Assembly (NCBI GenBank): GCA_029547605.1
Contig: JAKPPB010000063.1
Coordinates: 98,689 to 162,688 of the forward strand
DNA length: 64,000 nt
DNA from: Methanobacteriota archaeon
GTDB taxonomy: Archaea > Halobacteriota > Methanomicrobia > Methanomicrobiales > Methanospirillaceae
Direction: 5' to 3'
Shown piece by piece: positions 32,879 to 41,250 of this stretch. A program made the position numbers and the translations under genes. How positions within the stretch are numbered: position 1 is the stretch's first letter; each line of letters begins with the position of its first letter. Under the pieces are notes generated by a model. The model was not told the DNA's origin and searched no databases. It saw only the letters and a program-made list of their open reading frames with translations.

Positions 32879-33373
32879 TTACAGATCTTTGTCCTGTAGT
32901 TTCTTCTTCACCGACTCGGTGCCTTTGTCGATGGACCCTTTTGCAGCCGCCGCTCCTTCTTTGATCATTTCAGCAGCCTGCCCGGCACCTTCCCTGACCT
33001 TCTCTGCGGCCTGCGGTGCTCCCCCTTTGATCTTCTCTGCGGCCTGGCCAGCTCCTTCCTTGACCTTTTCTGCAGTATCTTCCGCCCCTTTTTTCACCCT
33101 CTCCACCAGGGGAGGCCTCTTCTTGACGGTCACTGTAGACCCGGGGGCAGCTCCTATTGCGGCGATATCCTGGGGGCTGAGGCGTATGTGACCTTCATCG
33201 ACCAGAGTGTCAGCAAAGACTGTGACTATGCCGGTTTTCACCGCACCTTCGAAGGAGATCTCCACCTCGTCACCTTCTTTTATATCCAGTTGCCTGAGGT
33301 ATTTCTCATGCAACCTTGCGCGTCCCCTGCTCGGAAAAGCGCGTTCCTGTATCTTCAGTTTCAAAGAATCCAT
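32879..33373 (-). CDS. Beta-barrel (CDC48-N/AbrB-like) protein with 11-residue LEA-type repeats
   Basis: This 164-residue first gene of the operon has two parts. Residues 1-88 look like a double-psi barrel domain as in the CDC48/VAT N-terminus (GRARLHEKYLRQLDIKEGDEVEI, then IRLSPQDIAAIGAAPGS). Residues 93-158 are six consecutive 11-residue repeats of the form V/I-K-x-G-A-x-x-A-A-E-K, like group-3 LEA or synuclein amphipathic repeats. Start ATG 33373 is 28 bases from a TATA box and appears leaderless; the GTG or other upstream codons would precede the transcription start. Membrane-surface or protective binding by the repeat helix is inference. Confidence 0.7.
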   Translation of the reverse strand: MDSLKLKIQERAFPSRGRARLHEKYLRQLDIKEGDEVEISFEGAVKTGIVTVFADTLVDEGHIRLSPQDIAAIGAAPGSTVTVKKRPPLVERVKKGAEDTAEKVKEGAGQAAEKIKGGAPQAAEKVREGAGQAAEMIKEGAAAAKGSIDKGTESVKKKLQDKDL

Positions 33374-33394
33374 ATGACAGAACCTTGTGCTCAC

Positions 33395-33406
33395 AATTTA
33401 TATAGT
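33395..33406 (-). promoter_or_regulatory. TATA box of the coiled-coil operon
   Basis: On the minus strand the sequence reads ACTATATAAATT, a near-ideal archaeal TATA box centred about 28 bases upstream of the ATG at 33373. This places transcription start at or within a few bases of the start codon, so the first gene is probably leaderless and all six genes are expressed from it. Confidence 0.65.
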
Positions 33407-33599
33407 TTATTCTGAAAGCGGTCGAAAATGAAGCGATATTCTGACAAAATCGGAAATTGTTCTCAATTCCGGGCATTTTTTAAAAAGATCTCGCTCACCG
33501 CAATGCACCCGGTCCCCCTGTCCTGGGGATTTTCCATTCTCCTGCTCCGGAGTTTTGCCGAACAGAAACTAATTATCCCCTGCCCACTGAGTAAATCAC

Positions 33600-34397
33600 A
33601 TGAGACTGGCAGTTTTTTTCCTCCTTTGCCTGATCTTCCTGGCTGGAAGTGCACAGGCATACGTTCTCACAATATCTGCGCCTGCAGAGATCAGGGCAGG
33701 GGCACCGCTTGAGATCTCGGGGACCACCACCTTTCCCGTGGGGACCCAGTTTGACCTGGTAATATACCGGCTGCAGCCATCCACTCCCGAGGAAGTCACA
33801 AGGAAGATCATTGTCGTGGATGAGTCCAAATCTTTCCAGGAATCATTTCCCACATCCGGCATGCTCTCGGGAGACTATAAGGTAGAGGCAAGGTTCCTGA
33901 CGGATCCCGGTTCAAAACTCGGGTCAGATTCGGTCACCACAAGAGTGTTCAGGATCACAGACCGATCAGGCGAAATCATCCTTACTGTCCCTACGGATCA
34001 GGTGGTGGGAGAAGCGCTCCGCATCGAGGGGTATATCCCAAAGGCAGGAGTCACAACGATCACGTTGAAAGTCAGCGGGCCGCAGGGGGCGGTACTTCCC
34101 CCGCAGGATGTCCGGACCACCACCCGGACAGGAAAGGATGAAGGATATTTCTCGAGGACTATCCCAGTCGCGGAACGGGGTAACTATTACGTGGACTTCT
34201 ATGATATCAGGGGATTCATGACGACAGTAAAGTTCATGGTGGATACCCCACATGAAGAGTCATCGGTCGCATCTCCCGTGATCACCCTGCCCCCAGACGA
34301 GCCCCCGCCCCCCACTGTCGCATCTGCACCCGTTGCCGGGTTCTGCGGAGCGTTGATCATTGTCGGAATACTCTCATTCGGACGATTGAGGAGGTAA
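33600..34397 (+). CDS. Secreted surface protein with C-terminal membrane anchor
   Basis: This 265-residue protein has a signal peptide (about 1-19, ending SAQA) and two immunoglobulin-like beta domains (about 20-120 and 125-215). The first opens with ISAPAEIRAGAPLEISGTT and the second with EIILTVPTDQVVGEALRIEG. A Pro-rich linker and a C-terminal helix (about 243-260) followed by RLRR complete it. This architecture fits cell-surface proteins common in methanogens (DUF3821-like). It is a monocistronic gene, ended by a bidirectional hairpin. Confidence 0.72.
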   Translation: MRLAVFFLLCLIFLAGSAQAYVLTISAPAEIRAGAPLEISGTTTFPVGTQFDLVIYRLQPSTPEEVTRKIIVVDESKSFQESFPTSGMLSGDYKVEARFLTDPGSKLGSDSVTTRVFRITDRSGEIILTVPTDQVVGEALRIEGYIPKAGVTTITLKVSGPQGAVLPPQDVRTTTRTGKDEGYFSRTIPVAERGNYYVDFYDIRGFMTTVKFMVDTPHEESSVASPVITLPPDEPPPPTVASAPVAGFCGALIIVGILSFGRLRR

Positions 34398-34485
34398 GTA
34401 TCTGAAGTGAGTTGTATCGACGGCACATTTTTTACACCCCCCATAAAAACCATATAATTCACTTTTTGACACAAGCAAAAAAATC

Positions 34486-34509
34486 AAAAAAAATGGCCAA
34501 GCCATTTTT
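34486..34509. terminator. Bidirectional hairpin terminator
   Basis: A-rich AAAAATGG (34489-34496), a CCAAG loop and CCATTTTT (34502-34509) form a stem with a U run on either strand. It lies between the convergent genes ending at 34397 (+) and 34672 (-), where a terminator is expected. The surrounding 34398-34671 holds no gene. Confidence 0.55.
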
Positions 34510-34671
34510 AATGTGAAAACAAGCAAGATTTTTCATTCCAGATGCGTAAAAACAGCAAATGCACCGCTCATCTTCCAATCGCACGGAAAATAAAATTGTA
34601 ACCTTGATTTCTTGAATCCCACAAAAAAAAGGCGAATGCTCGATGCACAGGAAGGGTATGCGGGACCACCG

Positions 34672-36348
34672 TCATCTTGGGAAAACCTGTCGATATATTC
34701 CTTCCGGCACTGTTATCTCGAACCTGGCACCTTTGCCATATGTCCCCGTCTCCGTAATGGACATCCCGTAAATAGAGAGTATCTCTCGAACAAGGAAGAG
34801 GCCGAGGCCGTGATTCCTCCCAAAATGCTGCTCAAATATTATTCCTTTCAGGTTTTCCGGCACACCCTTGCCGTCATCCTCGGCAATAATCACCTGGCAT
34901 GCGTCCCTGACTTCCCGTCTAAAACGAATATTCGTTGCTCCCTGCCCATGCCTGATGGTATTATCGATAAGATTTGAAAAGACCTTCTCAATCATGGAAT
35001 CTGCATAGACTTCCAGGCCATGAAGGTCATTCTGTACCTTCAATCTTTCAAGGTCCAGTGTCATTAATGCCCTTTGGAGGATCTCTCCAGTATCAAGCCA
35101 GCGGGGGGCAGCCATTCCCACCTCCTTGAACTCGCGTGAAAAGAGCATCTGTTTTTCAATACGGGATGCAGTGTTCCGCGCTTTTTCAAGGAGAATAACC
35201 TTCTCCGTGTCGTTATTGGACTGTTCAAGGAGGCTAAGGGTACCCTGCAGGATATTCAGGAGGTTGAGAACATCATGACGGGTGACACTTGAGAGGAGCG
35301 AGAGCTTCTTGCCTGTCTGAAGAAGGGCCTGCTCAAGCAATATCCTGTCGCTGATATCTATCACCCCGGCAATGATCCCGGATTGATTCTCTTCTGGATC
35401 GTCTATACGCGAAAAAGAGAAGAGAACATGGATCCGCGTTGTATCAGCGCGGATAAGTCTCAGATCAACCATTTTCGGAAATACTGCAGCCTCTTTGAAC
35501 AACTCACGAAGACCTGTTACGCCTTGATCGTCAAGATACGTGAAGAGGTGCCTGCCTGTCATCATTTCGGGAGTATACCCAAGCATCGATGCCATTCGGG
35601 GATTCACGAATGTGATGATCCCCTCATGGTCCAAGGCCATGATCCCTTCATGGATCGTTTCGATCAGGGTTCTGTATTTTTTTTCGCTCTCAGTGAGCCT
35701 CTTCTCCATTTTCCTGTGGTTCTGTATCTCCTGAATAAGCCGTTTATTCGTGGCCAGGAGTTCCCTGGTCCTCTCTTTCACCAGATCTTCGAGTTCATGG
35801 TGGGAACGCATCAGTGAGGTGATATCCTGCAGGATCAGGGCGATACCGAGATCTTCCGATTCAAATATCAGAGGCACTACTCTTGCACGAAAATAATAAA
35901 GACGGTCTTCAAACTCCACCTGTATATCCTGAATGTAATCCCGACCATCCAGAACTGCTTTCAAAGTTCCTGTATCGATAGGGATTGTCCCGGCTACAGG
36001 CGAAAATTCGAAGGATTTCCCTGTAATATCGGGTTTTTCAAGTCTGAAAAAGGAAAGAAATTGATCATTGGCCTGGGTTATAAAGAGATTCCTGTCCATG
36101 ATGAGGATGAGGTCTGATGAGAGACTTAACATGTGGTTGACTGGTATCCTCTCGCAGAGTGAGTAGACTTTTGCCCTTCCATACTGGCGCATCTCCGCCT
36201 GTCCCTTTGCTACAAGGATGTTCAGATACTTTGCAGTCGAAGGGCGACTCAAAGGGATTAAATGTGATATCTCTTCAATCGTCAGGCCTTTGGGATTCTG
36301 GGAAAGAAGAGATCGGATCTTTCCCAGCTCATGCTCCTGCCCTGGCAT
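34672..36348 (-). CDS. Sensor histidine kinase with N-terminal HTH and PAS domains
   Basis: This soluble kinase of about 558 residues has an unusual N-terminus: a winged-helix domain (about 5-65, LTIEEISHLIPLSRPSTAKYLNILVAKG). Two PAS domains follow (about 75-190 and 225-345) with a coiled coil between, then an HisKA-like segment with RHDVLNLLN and an HATPase domain with DNTIRHGQ, DDGKGVP and GLGLFL. No membrane helices are seen, so it senses an internal signal. The HTH-PAS-kinase order could allow direct DNA contact. It is a close paralog of the kinase fragment at 2-751. The start is ATG 36348, with GTG 36357 possible. Confidence 0.88.
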   Translation of the reverse strand: MPGQEHELGKIRSLLSQNPKGLTIEEISHLIPLSRPSTAKYLNILVAKGQAEMRQYGRAKVYSLCERIPVNHMLSLSSDLILIMDRNLFITQANDQFLSFFRLEKPDITGKSFEFSPVAGTIPIDTGTLKAVLDGRDYIQDIQVEFEDRLYYFRARVVPLIFESEDLGIALILQDITSLMRSHHELEDLVKERTRELLATNKRLIQEIQNHRKMEKRLTESEKKYRTLIETIHEGIMALDHEGIITFVNPRMASMLGYTPEMMTGRHLFTYLDDQGVTGLRELFKEAAVFPKMVDLRLIRADTTRIHVLFSFSRIDDPEENQSGIIAGVIDISDRILLEQALLQTGKKLSLLSSVTRHDVLNLLNILQGTLSLLEQSNNDTEKVILLEKARNTASRIEKQMLFSREFKEVGMAAPRWLDTGEILQRALMTLDLERLKVQNDLHGLEVYADSMIEKVFSNLIDNTIRHGQGATNIRFRREVRDACQVIIAEDDGKGVPENLKGIIFEQHFGRNHGLGLFLVREILSIYGMSITETGTYGKGARFEITVPEGIYRQVFPR

Positions 36349-36409
36349 TGTATTCACTCGTTATTTTTGTTTTTAGTCATATAAATATTGGTAATTATTG
36401 AAATTAATT

Positions 36410-36480
36410 TTAGTTTTTATTAATATATTTTATTAATAGTTTTTATAGTGCATAATATTTATATATTATTAAATATAATG
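36410..36480. promoter_or_regulatory. Extremely AT-rich tract
   Basis: About 70 bases with almost no G or C, including repeated TTTTTATTAATA and TATTTATATATTATTAAATATA, lie between the divergent kinase gene and the two small genes downstream. The tract offers several TATA candidates in both directions and may also be a chromatin-protein or DNA-bending site. Confidence 0.45.
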
Positions 36481-36578
36481 GATATGCACAGGACCTGGAG
36501 AGAACGTCAGCGACCGGGAGTAGTGGGGTGTCCTGTCTTTTCGCCGGGAAATGTATCAGTAAGTGAAGGTGAGCGGTG

Positions 36579-36833
36579 ATGAACCAAGAGAACGGACTTC
36601 CCTATTGGGTGATAGTTGGTGATATGATGGCCGACTCGGGTATAATAAAGAGTGTTATTGATCAGGCATGTCTCGACATCGGGAGTGAAGGTGCCATGAA
36701 CCCACATCGCAGAGAGATCAGAATATCGGGGTCTTCTGACAATAATCTCCCAGATTGGACACAATTTGCAGAAGTCATTGCCACAGTACTCTCATTGCCA
36801 GATCTGTGCGATGCCGAATCTGCCTGTACATAA
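36579..36833 (+). CDS. Small protein of unknown function
   Basis: This 84-residue soluble acidic protein begins MNQENGLPYWVIVGDMMADSG and ends with DLCDAESACT. A GGTGAG Shine-Dalgarno lies six bases before the ATG at 36579. No family is recognised. It is 36 bases upstream of a second small gene, with which it probably forms an operon driven from the AT-rich tract. Confidence 0.6.
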   Translation: MNQENGLPYWVIVGDMMADSGIIKSVIDQACLDIGSEGAMNPHRREIRISGSSDNNLPDWTQFAEVIATVLSLPDLCDAESACT

Positions 36834-36869
36834 GAACCCAATTGTGAGGTATTAATCGAAAGGCAAGAA

Positions 36870-37118
36870 ATGAACGAAAAGATTCCATTTGATTGTCTCC
36901 TCAACCGCGGGATCGAGAAAAATGCTCTCTGCGATGCGATATCTATGGAATATTGGCATTCAATCGACGCGTCATTGAAATGGCTTGCCTATCATGCATA
37001 TCGTGCAAAGAAAACCATGGAGATTGGGCGTGCAACTGAACCGGCTATGCTCGTGAGCCTTCTCTTGGATACGGTCCATCTTACAGAAAAATTCGAGCAG
37101 GGACTGGTGATGGACTGA
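36870..37118 (+). CDS. Small protein of unknown function
   Basis: This 82-residue helix-rich protein contains SMEYWHSIDASLKWLAYHAYRAKKTMEIG and LVSLLLDTVHLTEKFEQG. It has no membrane segment and no recognised domain. It probably shares a transcript with the 84-residue gene upstream. Confidence 0.58.
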   Translation: MNEKIPFDCLLNRGIEKNALCDAISMEYWHSIDASLKWLAYHAYRAKKTMEIGRATEPAMLVSLLLDTVHLTEKFEQGLVMD

Positions 37119-37461
37119 TTTTCATTGGATCGAAAATGAGAATCCTCATCGAAAGAGTGGTCCTCCATTTGTCCCCTCCTGCAAACCCTATATGATAAAA
37201 ATATCATTTCATTCCTTTTTAACCAATTTCACTCTCATCCCTGATAATGCAGGAAAAAAGCGAATCTCCATTCTGGAAGGGCAGACATTCTTGTGCCCCC
37301 TCCACATGTCCTCATCGATATTATGGCCATTTGTTACGGGTCCAGCGAACTGTCAACAGAAGTGATGTCACCCTTCGCGTGTATGATTCTGTGATCTTGT
37401 GGTGATCCAGGCGAACAACGGATTTCAGCGGGAAGAACTTTTTGAGAAAAAAAAGGACCAC
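37119..37461. other. Intergenic region with a short palindrome
   Basis: These 343 bases lie between convergent genes. The only structure I see is ATGATA-AAAA-TATCAT (37192-37207), a small A/T palindrome that could end transcripts or bind a protein, and an A-rich run just before the stop of the minus-strand regulator. No coding frame looks convincing. Confidence 0.4.
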
Positions 37462-38100
37462 TCACTTCATTCTTCTCCACATGGCGACCTCGTAAATGAT
37501 GAGAAGTAAGAGGGCCAGGCATCCCCCAAGGAAGAACGCAAGGGCCAGGTCGGGGGACAGTCCCTGCGGCATGACGCCGGCTGCAGGTGAGGGCTCCGCC
37601 ATCAGGCCAACCGCTTTCTCTCCCTGGAACCTTGCAACATCCTCTCCACCCATCCCCGCAGGAGCAGTCATGATCGGCAGCAAGGCGTATCCCGCGAGAG
37701 AGGCAAGGATGATAATCCCAAAGAGGGTGGCATATTTGAGGAGAATGGACCTGATGTTCTGGACCTTCGGTGCGACAATGAGGAGCTGGTCCTTGATGCC
37801 GTAGACTTTTATCGGCCTCCCCTTCACGCTGTAGCGTGTCTCGCGGACTTCGAGGAGGCCCGCGTCCAGGAGGTTCTCAAGGTGGTACTTCACGGTTCCC
37901 ATGGGCATGGAAAGCGCTGATGCCAGGTCTCCGGCGGTCTTTGGCATTTCCTGGAGGGCGTGCAGGATATCGTTCGCCGACTGGCTGGCGATTGCCTTGC
38001 CGATCTTCTGGGCCCGTTCGTCGCCCGGCTGGAGTACGACTACCTCTCCTGCCTGAACCAGAGGTCCCTTTTCAGCCGAATCGTCGTGGAGAGTAGTCAT
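37462..38100 (-). CDS. ArsR-like HTH regulator with two membrane helices
   Basis: This 212-residue protein has a winged helix (about 30-105, with MPKTAGDLASALSMPMGTVKYHLENLLDAGLL) and a beta wing. Two membrane helices follow (about 121-140 and 186-205), separated by an external loop of about 45 residues. It would be a membrane-tethered transcription factor. The ATG at 38100 is preferred over a GTG nine bases upstream. It follows alaS by 22 bases on the same strand and may be cotranscribed with it. Confidence 0.78.
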   Translation of the reverse strand: MTTLHDDSAEKGPLVQAGEVVVLQPGDERAQKIGKAIASQSANDILHALQEMPKTAGDLASALSMPMGTVKYHLENLLDAGLLEVRETRYSVKGRPIKVYGIKDQLLIVAPKVQNIRSILLKYATLFGIIILASLAGYALLPIMTAPAGMGGEDVARFQGEKAVGLMAEPSPAAGVMPQGLSPDLALAFFLGGCLALLLLIIYEVAMWRRMK

Positions 38101-38122
38101 CTGCTGCACCCTGCCGCCACGG

Positions 38123-40864
38123 TTAGCCCCGAAGCGCCTCGATAATCCGCTCCCTTCCGACCCTCAGGGCAATACCGACCTGCTGAATGTTTGGGCCGCC
38201 TCCCTGGGCCATGGTCCTTGAACCTCCCCCCTTGCCTCCAAGGAGCGAGCAGACCTGGCCGATGATCTCGCCGGCATTCACCTTATCGGTTCCTGACATC
38301 ATGAGGACAGTTGCGGGGTCGGATCCGCTTGCAAGAAGTGCGACCCCGCCCTTTTCAGCGATACTCCCGCCGATTACCGCGAGCTCCTTGCTGGAGAGGT
38401 CGATCTGCCGGACGAGGAGGAGGGTGCCATTGACCGTTTCCGGGGTGAGGTTTTTCATCTCCAGATCCACGATTCTCTGGCGGAGGCGTTCGATCTCCTT
38501 TTTCTGGCCCTTCCACTCATTGAAGAACCGGCTTACGGTTGCAGGGAGGTTCTCGTACTGGACTGAGAGCACCTCTGCGGTCTGGGCCATCAGTGATTCC
38601 ATGCGGTGGACGTATTCTACGGCGGCCAGTCCTGCTGCAAACTCAATGCGTTCAATACCGTCCTGGATGTGTTCAACCCTGATAATCTTGACAAACCCGA
38701 TATCGCCGGTGCTCCGGCAGTGCGTGCCTGCGCATGCTTCAACGTCTCCTCCGACATGCACGACGCGGATCTCGCGTCCCGGCGGGACCCCCCCCTGGTA
38801 GAGCGCAAACCCATAGAGCTGCTCGGCACGGGTCCTGTCCAGGTGCTTGACGTCGACCACCTGGTCGGCCATGACCATTCGGTTCACTGCGATCTCGATC
38901 TTCTTCAGTTCTTCAGGGGTGATATGCGTGTAATGGCGGATATCGAGCCGGGAGCTCTCAAGGCCTTTCTGCGCACCTGCCTGGTGGATATGCGCCCCGA
39001 GGACTTCCTTTGCGGCGTGGAGAAGGAGGTGCGTTGCGGTGTGGTGCCGCATGAGGGACCAGCGTCGTTCCTCGTCCACAATCCCCTTGACACGGTCTCC
39101 CCTCCGAAGAGTGCCGCCTGCCACGTGATGCACGATCACGTCACCCACTTTCCTGACGTCATCAACCCTGACCATGTTCTCTGCTGTCATCAGCATTCCA
39201 CTGTCAGAGGGCTGGCCGCCCCCCTCAGGGTAGAAGAGTGTCTGGTCCATCACTACGTACCCGTCAAAAAAGTCGATGACCATCGCATCGAACTCCATGT
39301 CGCAGGGCTGCTCGTAGAAGAGTTTTCTTGTTGCCGGCAGCGCAGAGATCCGTTCCCTGTACCGGGCGAAGGGGTCTTCTTCGATGACAGTGCCGGATTC
39401 TGAATGCATGTCGGCGATGAGGGAGTAAAAGTTGTCTGGAAGGTCCACGACCGCACCTTCTTTGAGCGCCACATCGCGCACGATCTCGGGAGGAATCCCG
39501 TGCGAATCATAGAGTGTGATCACCTCTTTTAAGGGGACTCTCTCGCGCCTGCTCTTGTAGGTACGTGCGATCCTCTGGACGATCTTGGTGCCCCGATCCA
39601 TGGTGGCATTGCTCTTCTCAACCTCGCGTTCAACGATCTCTCGCACGATGAAGATGTCCTGCTCAAAGGACGAGGTCCCCACTATTCTCATCTGCTGCTC
39701 GATGAGGTCTGCCAGTGGTTCCTTTATGCCGAGGTCGTTCATCATCCGGAGCGTCCTGCGAAGCACCAGCCTGACAAGGTATCCCTCTCTCACGTTGGAG
39801 GGCACGATGCAGTCGCCGAGCATGTACGCGAGGCAGCGGGTATGATCGACGATCGCGTATACTTTCTCGATGGGGGCGATCATCCTGTCGAGGCGCTCGA
39901 TTGGCACGTCTATCGCGGTGGCGACTTTCTTCCGGAGCTGGTAAAGGTTGGTCCCGGAGATGTCCATCACCCCTGCGAACTTGGCGTTCAGGGAGAGGAT
40001 CTTGGTGTACTCCTTGTCCTCGAGCGCATGGGCAAGACCCGCAGCCTCCATTACCCTGCTGACCATCTCTGGGAAGACCGCATCGTAAATGGTGGGCGAT
40101 CCGCGTGAGGCCCACACGAACCGCTCCAGGCCGTATCCCGTGTCCACGATCCAGTTGGACATAGGATAGTAGGGCTCTCCCGCCAGGTCAATTCCGGGTT
40201 TGCCGGTCTTTTCCCTCCCGAGGTTCATAAACACCAGCGTCGCGACCTCAAGCCCACCGATAAGTACTTCGAGGCTTGGGCCTGCGTTTCCCCCGCCGAT
40301 CCATGGATGCTCCTTGTATGTCACGCGGGAGAGATCTCCGCCAATAGAGGAGAGGAACTGCTCACAGAGTTCCACGGTGCGCTCCTTCCAGTACACCTCC
40401 TCTCCTTCAGAGTTGAAGGCGTGGTGTGCCATCATCTCGAAAAGTGTGAGGTGTCTCCCCGAGCGGCCAACAGAGTCGAGGTCGTTTAGCCTGATACAGG
40501 GCTGTGAAATGGTCAGCGGGTTTGCGGGGGGAGGCACGATCCCGCCAGTCACCCATGGCTGGAAATCGGCAATCGAGGCGATCGTGAGGTAAATATCGTC
40601 CCTCCAGCGTGCTGCGACAGGATAGCGGTTTATCCTGGTATGGCCGTTTCTCTCGAAGAAGGAGAGGTATGCCTCCCTCATCTCGTCAACGGTGTGGCGC
40701 TTGAAGATCGGGGCCCCGATAAAATTGTACGTCTCACATGGGGCATCACCGCAGATATTGGTATCAGGGTTCCTTGTCCAGAATGCCGACCCGCACCTCG
40801 TGCATATCTTCCGGGTGAGCCCGTGAGTCTTAAAATATTCAAGCTGGTATTCCTCTTCGAGCAT
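38123..40864 (-). CDS. alaS: Alanyl-tRNA synthetase
   Basis: This 913-residue archaeal-type AlaRS charges tRNA-Ala. The N-terminal catalytic domain is preceded by the archaeal zinc-like element CTRCGSAFWTRNP, with motif regions around NGHTRI and GGIVPPPANPLTIS. The editing domain carries HHTATHLLLHA and CAGTHC, the metal-binding residues that clear Ser/Gly. The C-terminal Gly-rich LLGGKGGGSRTMAQGGG segment is typical. Length is normal for the archaeal form. Start ATG 40864. Confidence 0.96.
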   Translation of the reverse strand: MLEEEYQLEYFKTHGLTRKICTRCGSAFWTRNPDTNICGDAPCETYNFIGAPIFKRHTVDEMREAYLSFFERNGHTRINRYPVAARWRDDIYLTIASIADFQPWVTGGIVPPPANPLTISQPCIRLNDLDSVGRSGRHLTLFEMMAHHAFNSEGEEVYWKERTVELCEQFLSSIGGDLSRVTYKEHPWIGGGNAGPSLEVLIGGLEVATLVFMNLGREKTGKPGIDLAGEPYYPMSNWIVDTGYGLERFVWASRGSPTIYDAVFPEMVSRVMEAAGLAHALEDKEYTKILSLNAKFAGVMDISGTNLYQLRKKVATAIDVPIERLDRMIAPIEKVYAIVDHTRCLAYMLGDCIVPSNVREGYLVRLVLRRTLRMMNDLGIKEPLADLIEQQMRIVGTSSFEQDIFIVREIVEREVEKSNATMDRGTKIVQRIARTYKSRRERVPLKEVITLYDSHGIPPEIVRDVALKEGAVVDLPDNFYSLIADMHSESGTVIEEDPFARYRERISALPATRKLFYEQPCDMEFDAMVIDFFDGYVVMDQTLFYPEGGGQPSDSGMLMTAENMVRVDDVRKVGDVIVHHVAGGTLRRGDRVKGIVDEERRWSLMRHHTATHLLLHAAKEVLGAHIHQAGAQKGLESSRLDIRHYTHITPEELKKIEIAVNRMVMADQVVDVKHLDRTRAEQLYGFALYQGGVPPGREIRVVHVGGDVEACAGTHCRSTGDIGFVKIIRVEHIQDGIERIEFAAGLAAVEYVHRMESLMAQTAEVLSVQYENLPATVSRFFNEWKGQKKEIERLRQRIVDLEMKNLTPETVNGTLLLVRQIDLSSKELAVIGGSIAEKGGVALLASGSDPATVLMMSGTDKVNAGEIIGQVCSLLGGKGGGSRTMAQGGGPNIQQVGIALRVGRERIIEALRG

Positions 40865-40926
40865 AAAACCCTCGTCTTCTCAATTTATTCGGTTTTTCAC
40901 GATAAAAATTGTTGGATTCCGCTCCT

Positions 40927-41250
40927 TCAGACGTGCCACTTATCCTGGTACCATTCGCTGCGTGTGTCATATCCCCCGCACGCTGCCGCGAGGCGTGCCG
41001 CGAGGAGATGCCAGCAGCACCTGCCGCGGAACAGAAAGTCCTGGCAGGTGCAGAAGTCTTCCTCTACGATATATTCCTTTGAACTCCCTGCGACCACAAC
41101 GAAGTCCTGGTATCTCCTGACCTTCCCGTTCCTGAACGCGTCGAGGGCTTTCTGGCCACGGTCACCATAGATGCAGATGAACTCGTGGAGAAGCCTGTGG
41201 GAGAGGCACTTTTCCTCAGTTAACAATTTCCAGAAGTCTTCGGGGTCCAT
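40927..41250 (-). CDS. SWIM zinc-finger protein
   Basis: This 107-residue protein contains the SWIM pattern CTCQDFLFRGRCCWHLLA (CxC, then C-x-H, about residues 67-84). SWIM domains bind zinc and occur in DNA- or protein-binding proteins. The start lies inside the 3' end of the Nif3-family gene (31-base overlap), so it is probably cotranscribed with it. A role in DNA transactions is inference. Confidence 0.78.
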   Translation of the reverse strand: MDPEDFWKLLTEEKCLSHRLLHEFICIYGDRGQKALDAFRNGKVRRYQDFVVVAGSSKEYIVEEDFCTCQDFLFRGRCCWHLLAARLAAACGGYDTRSEWYQDKWHV

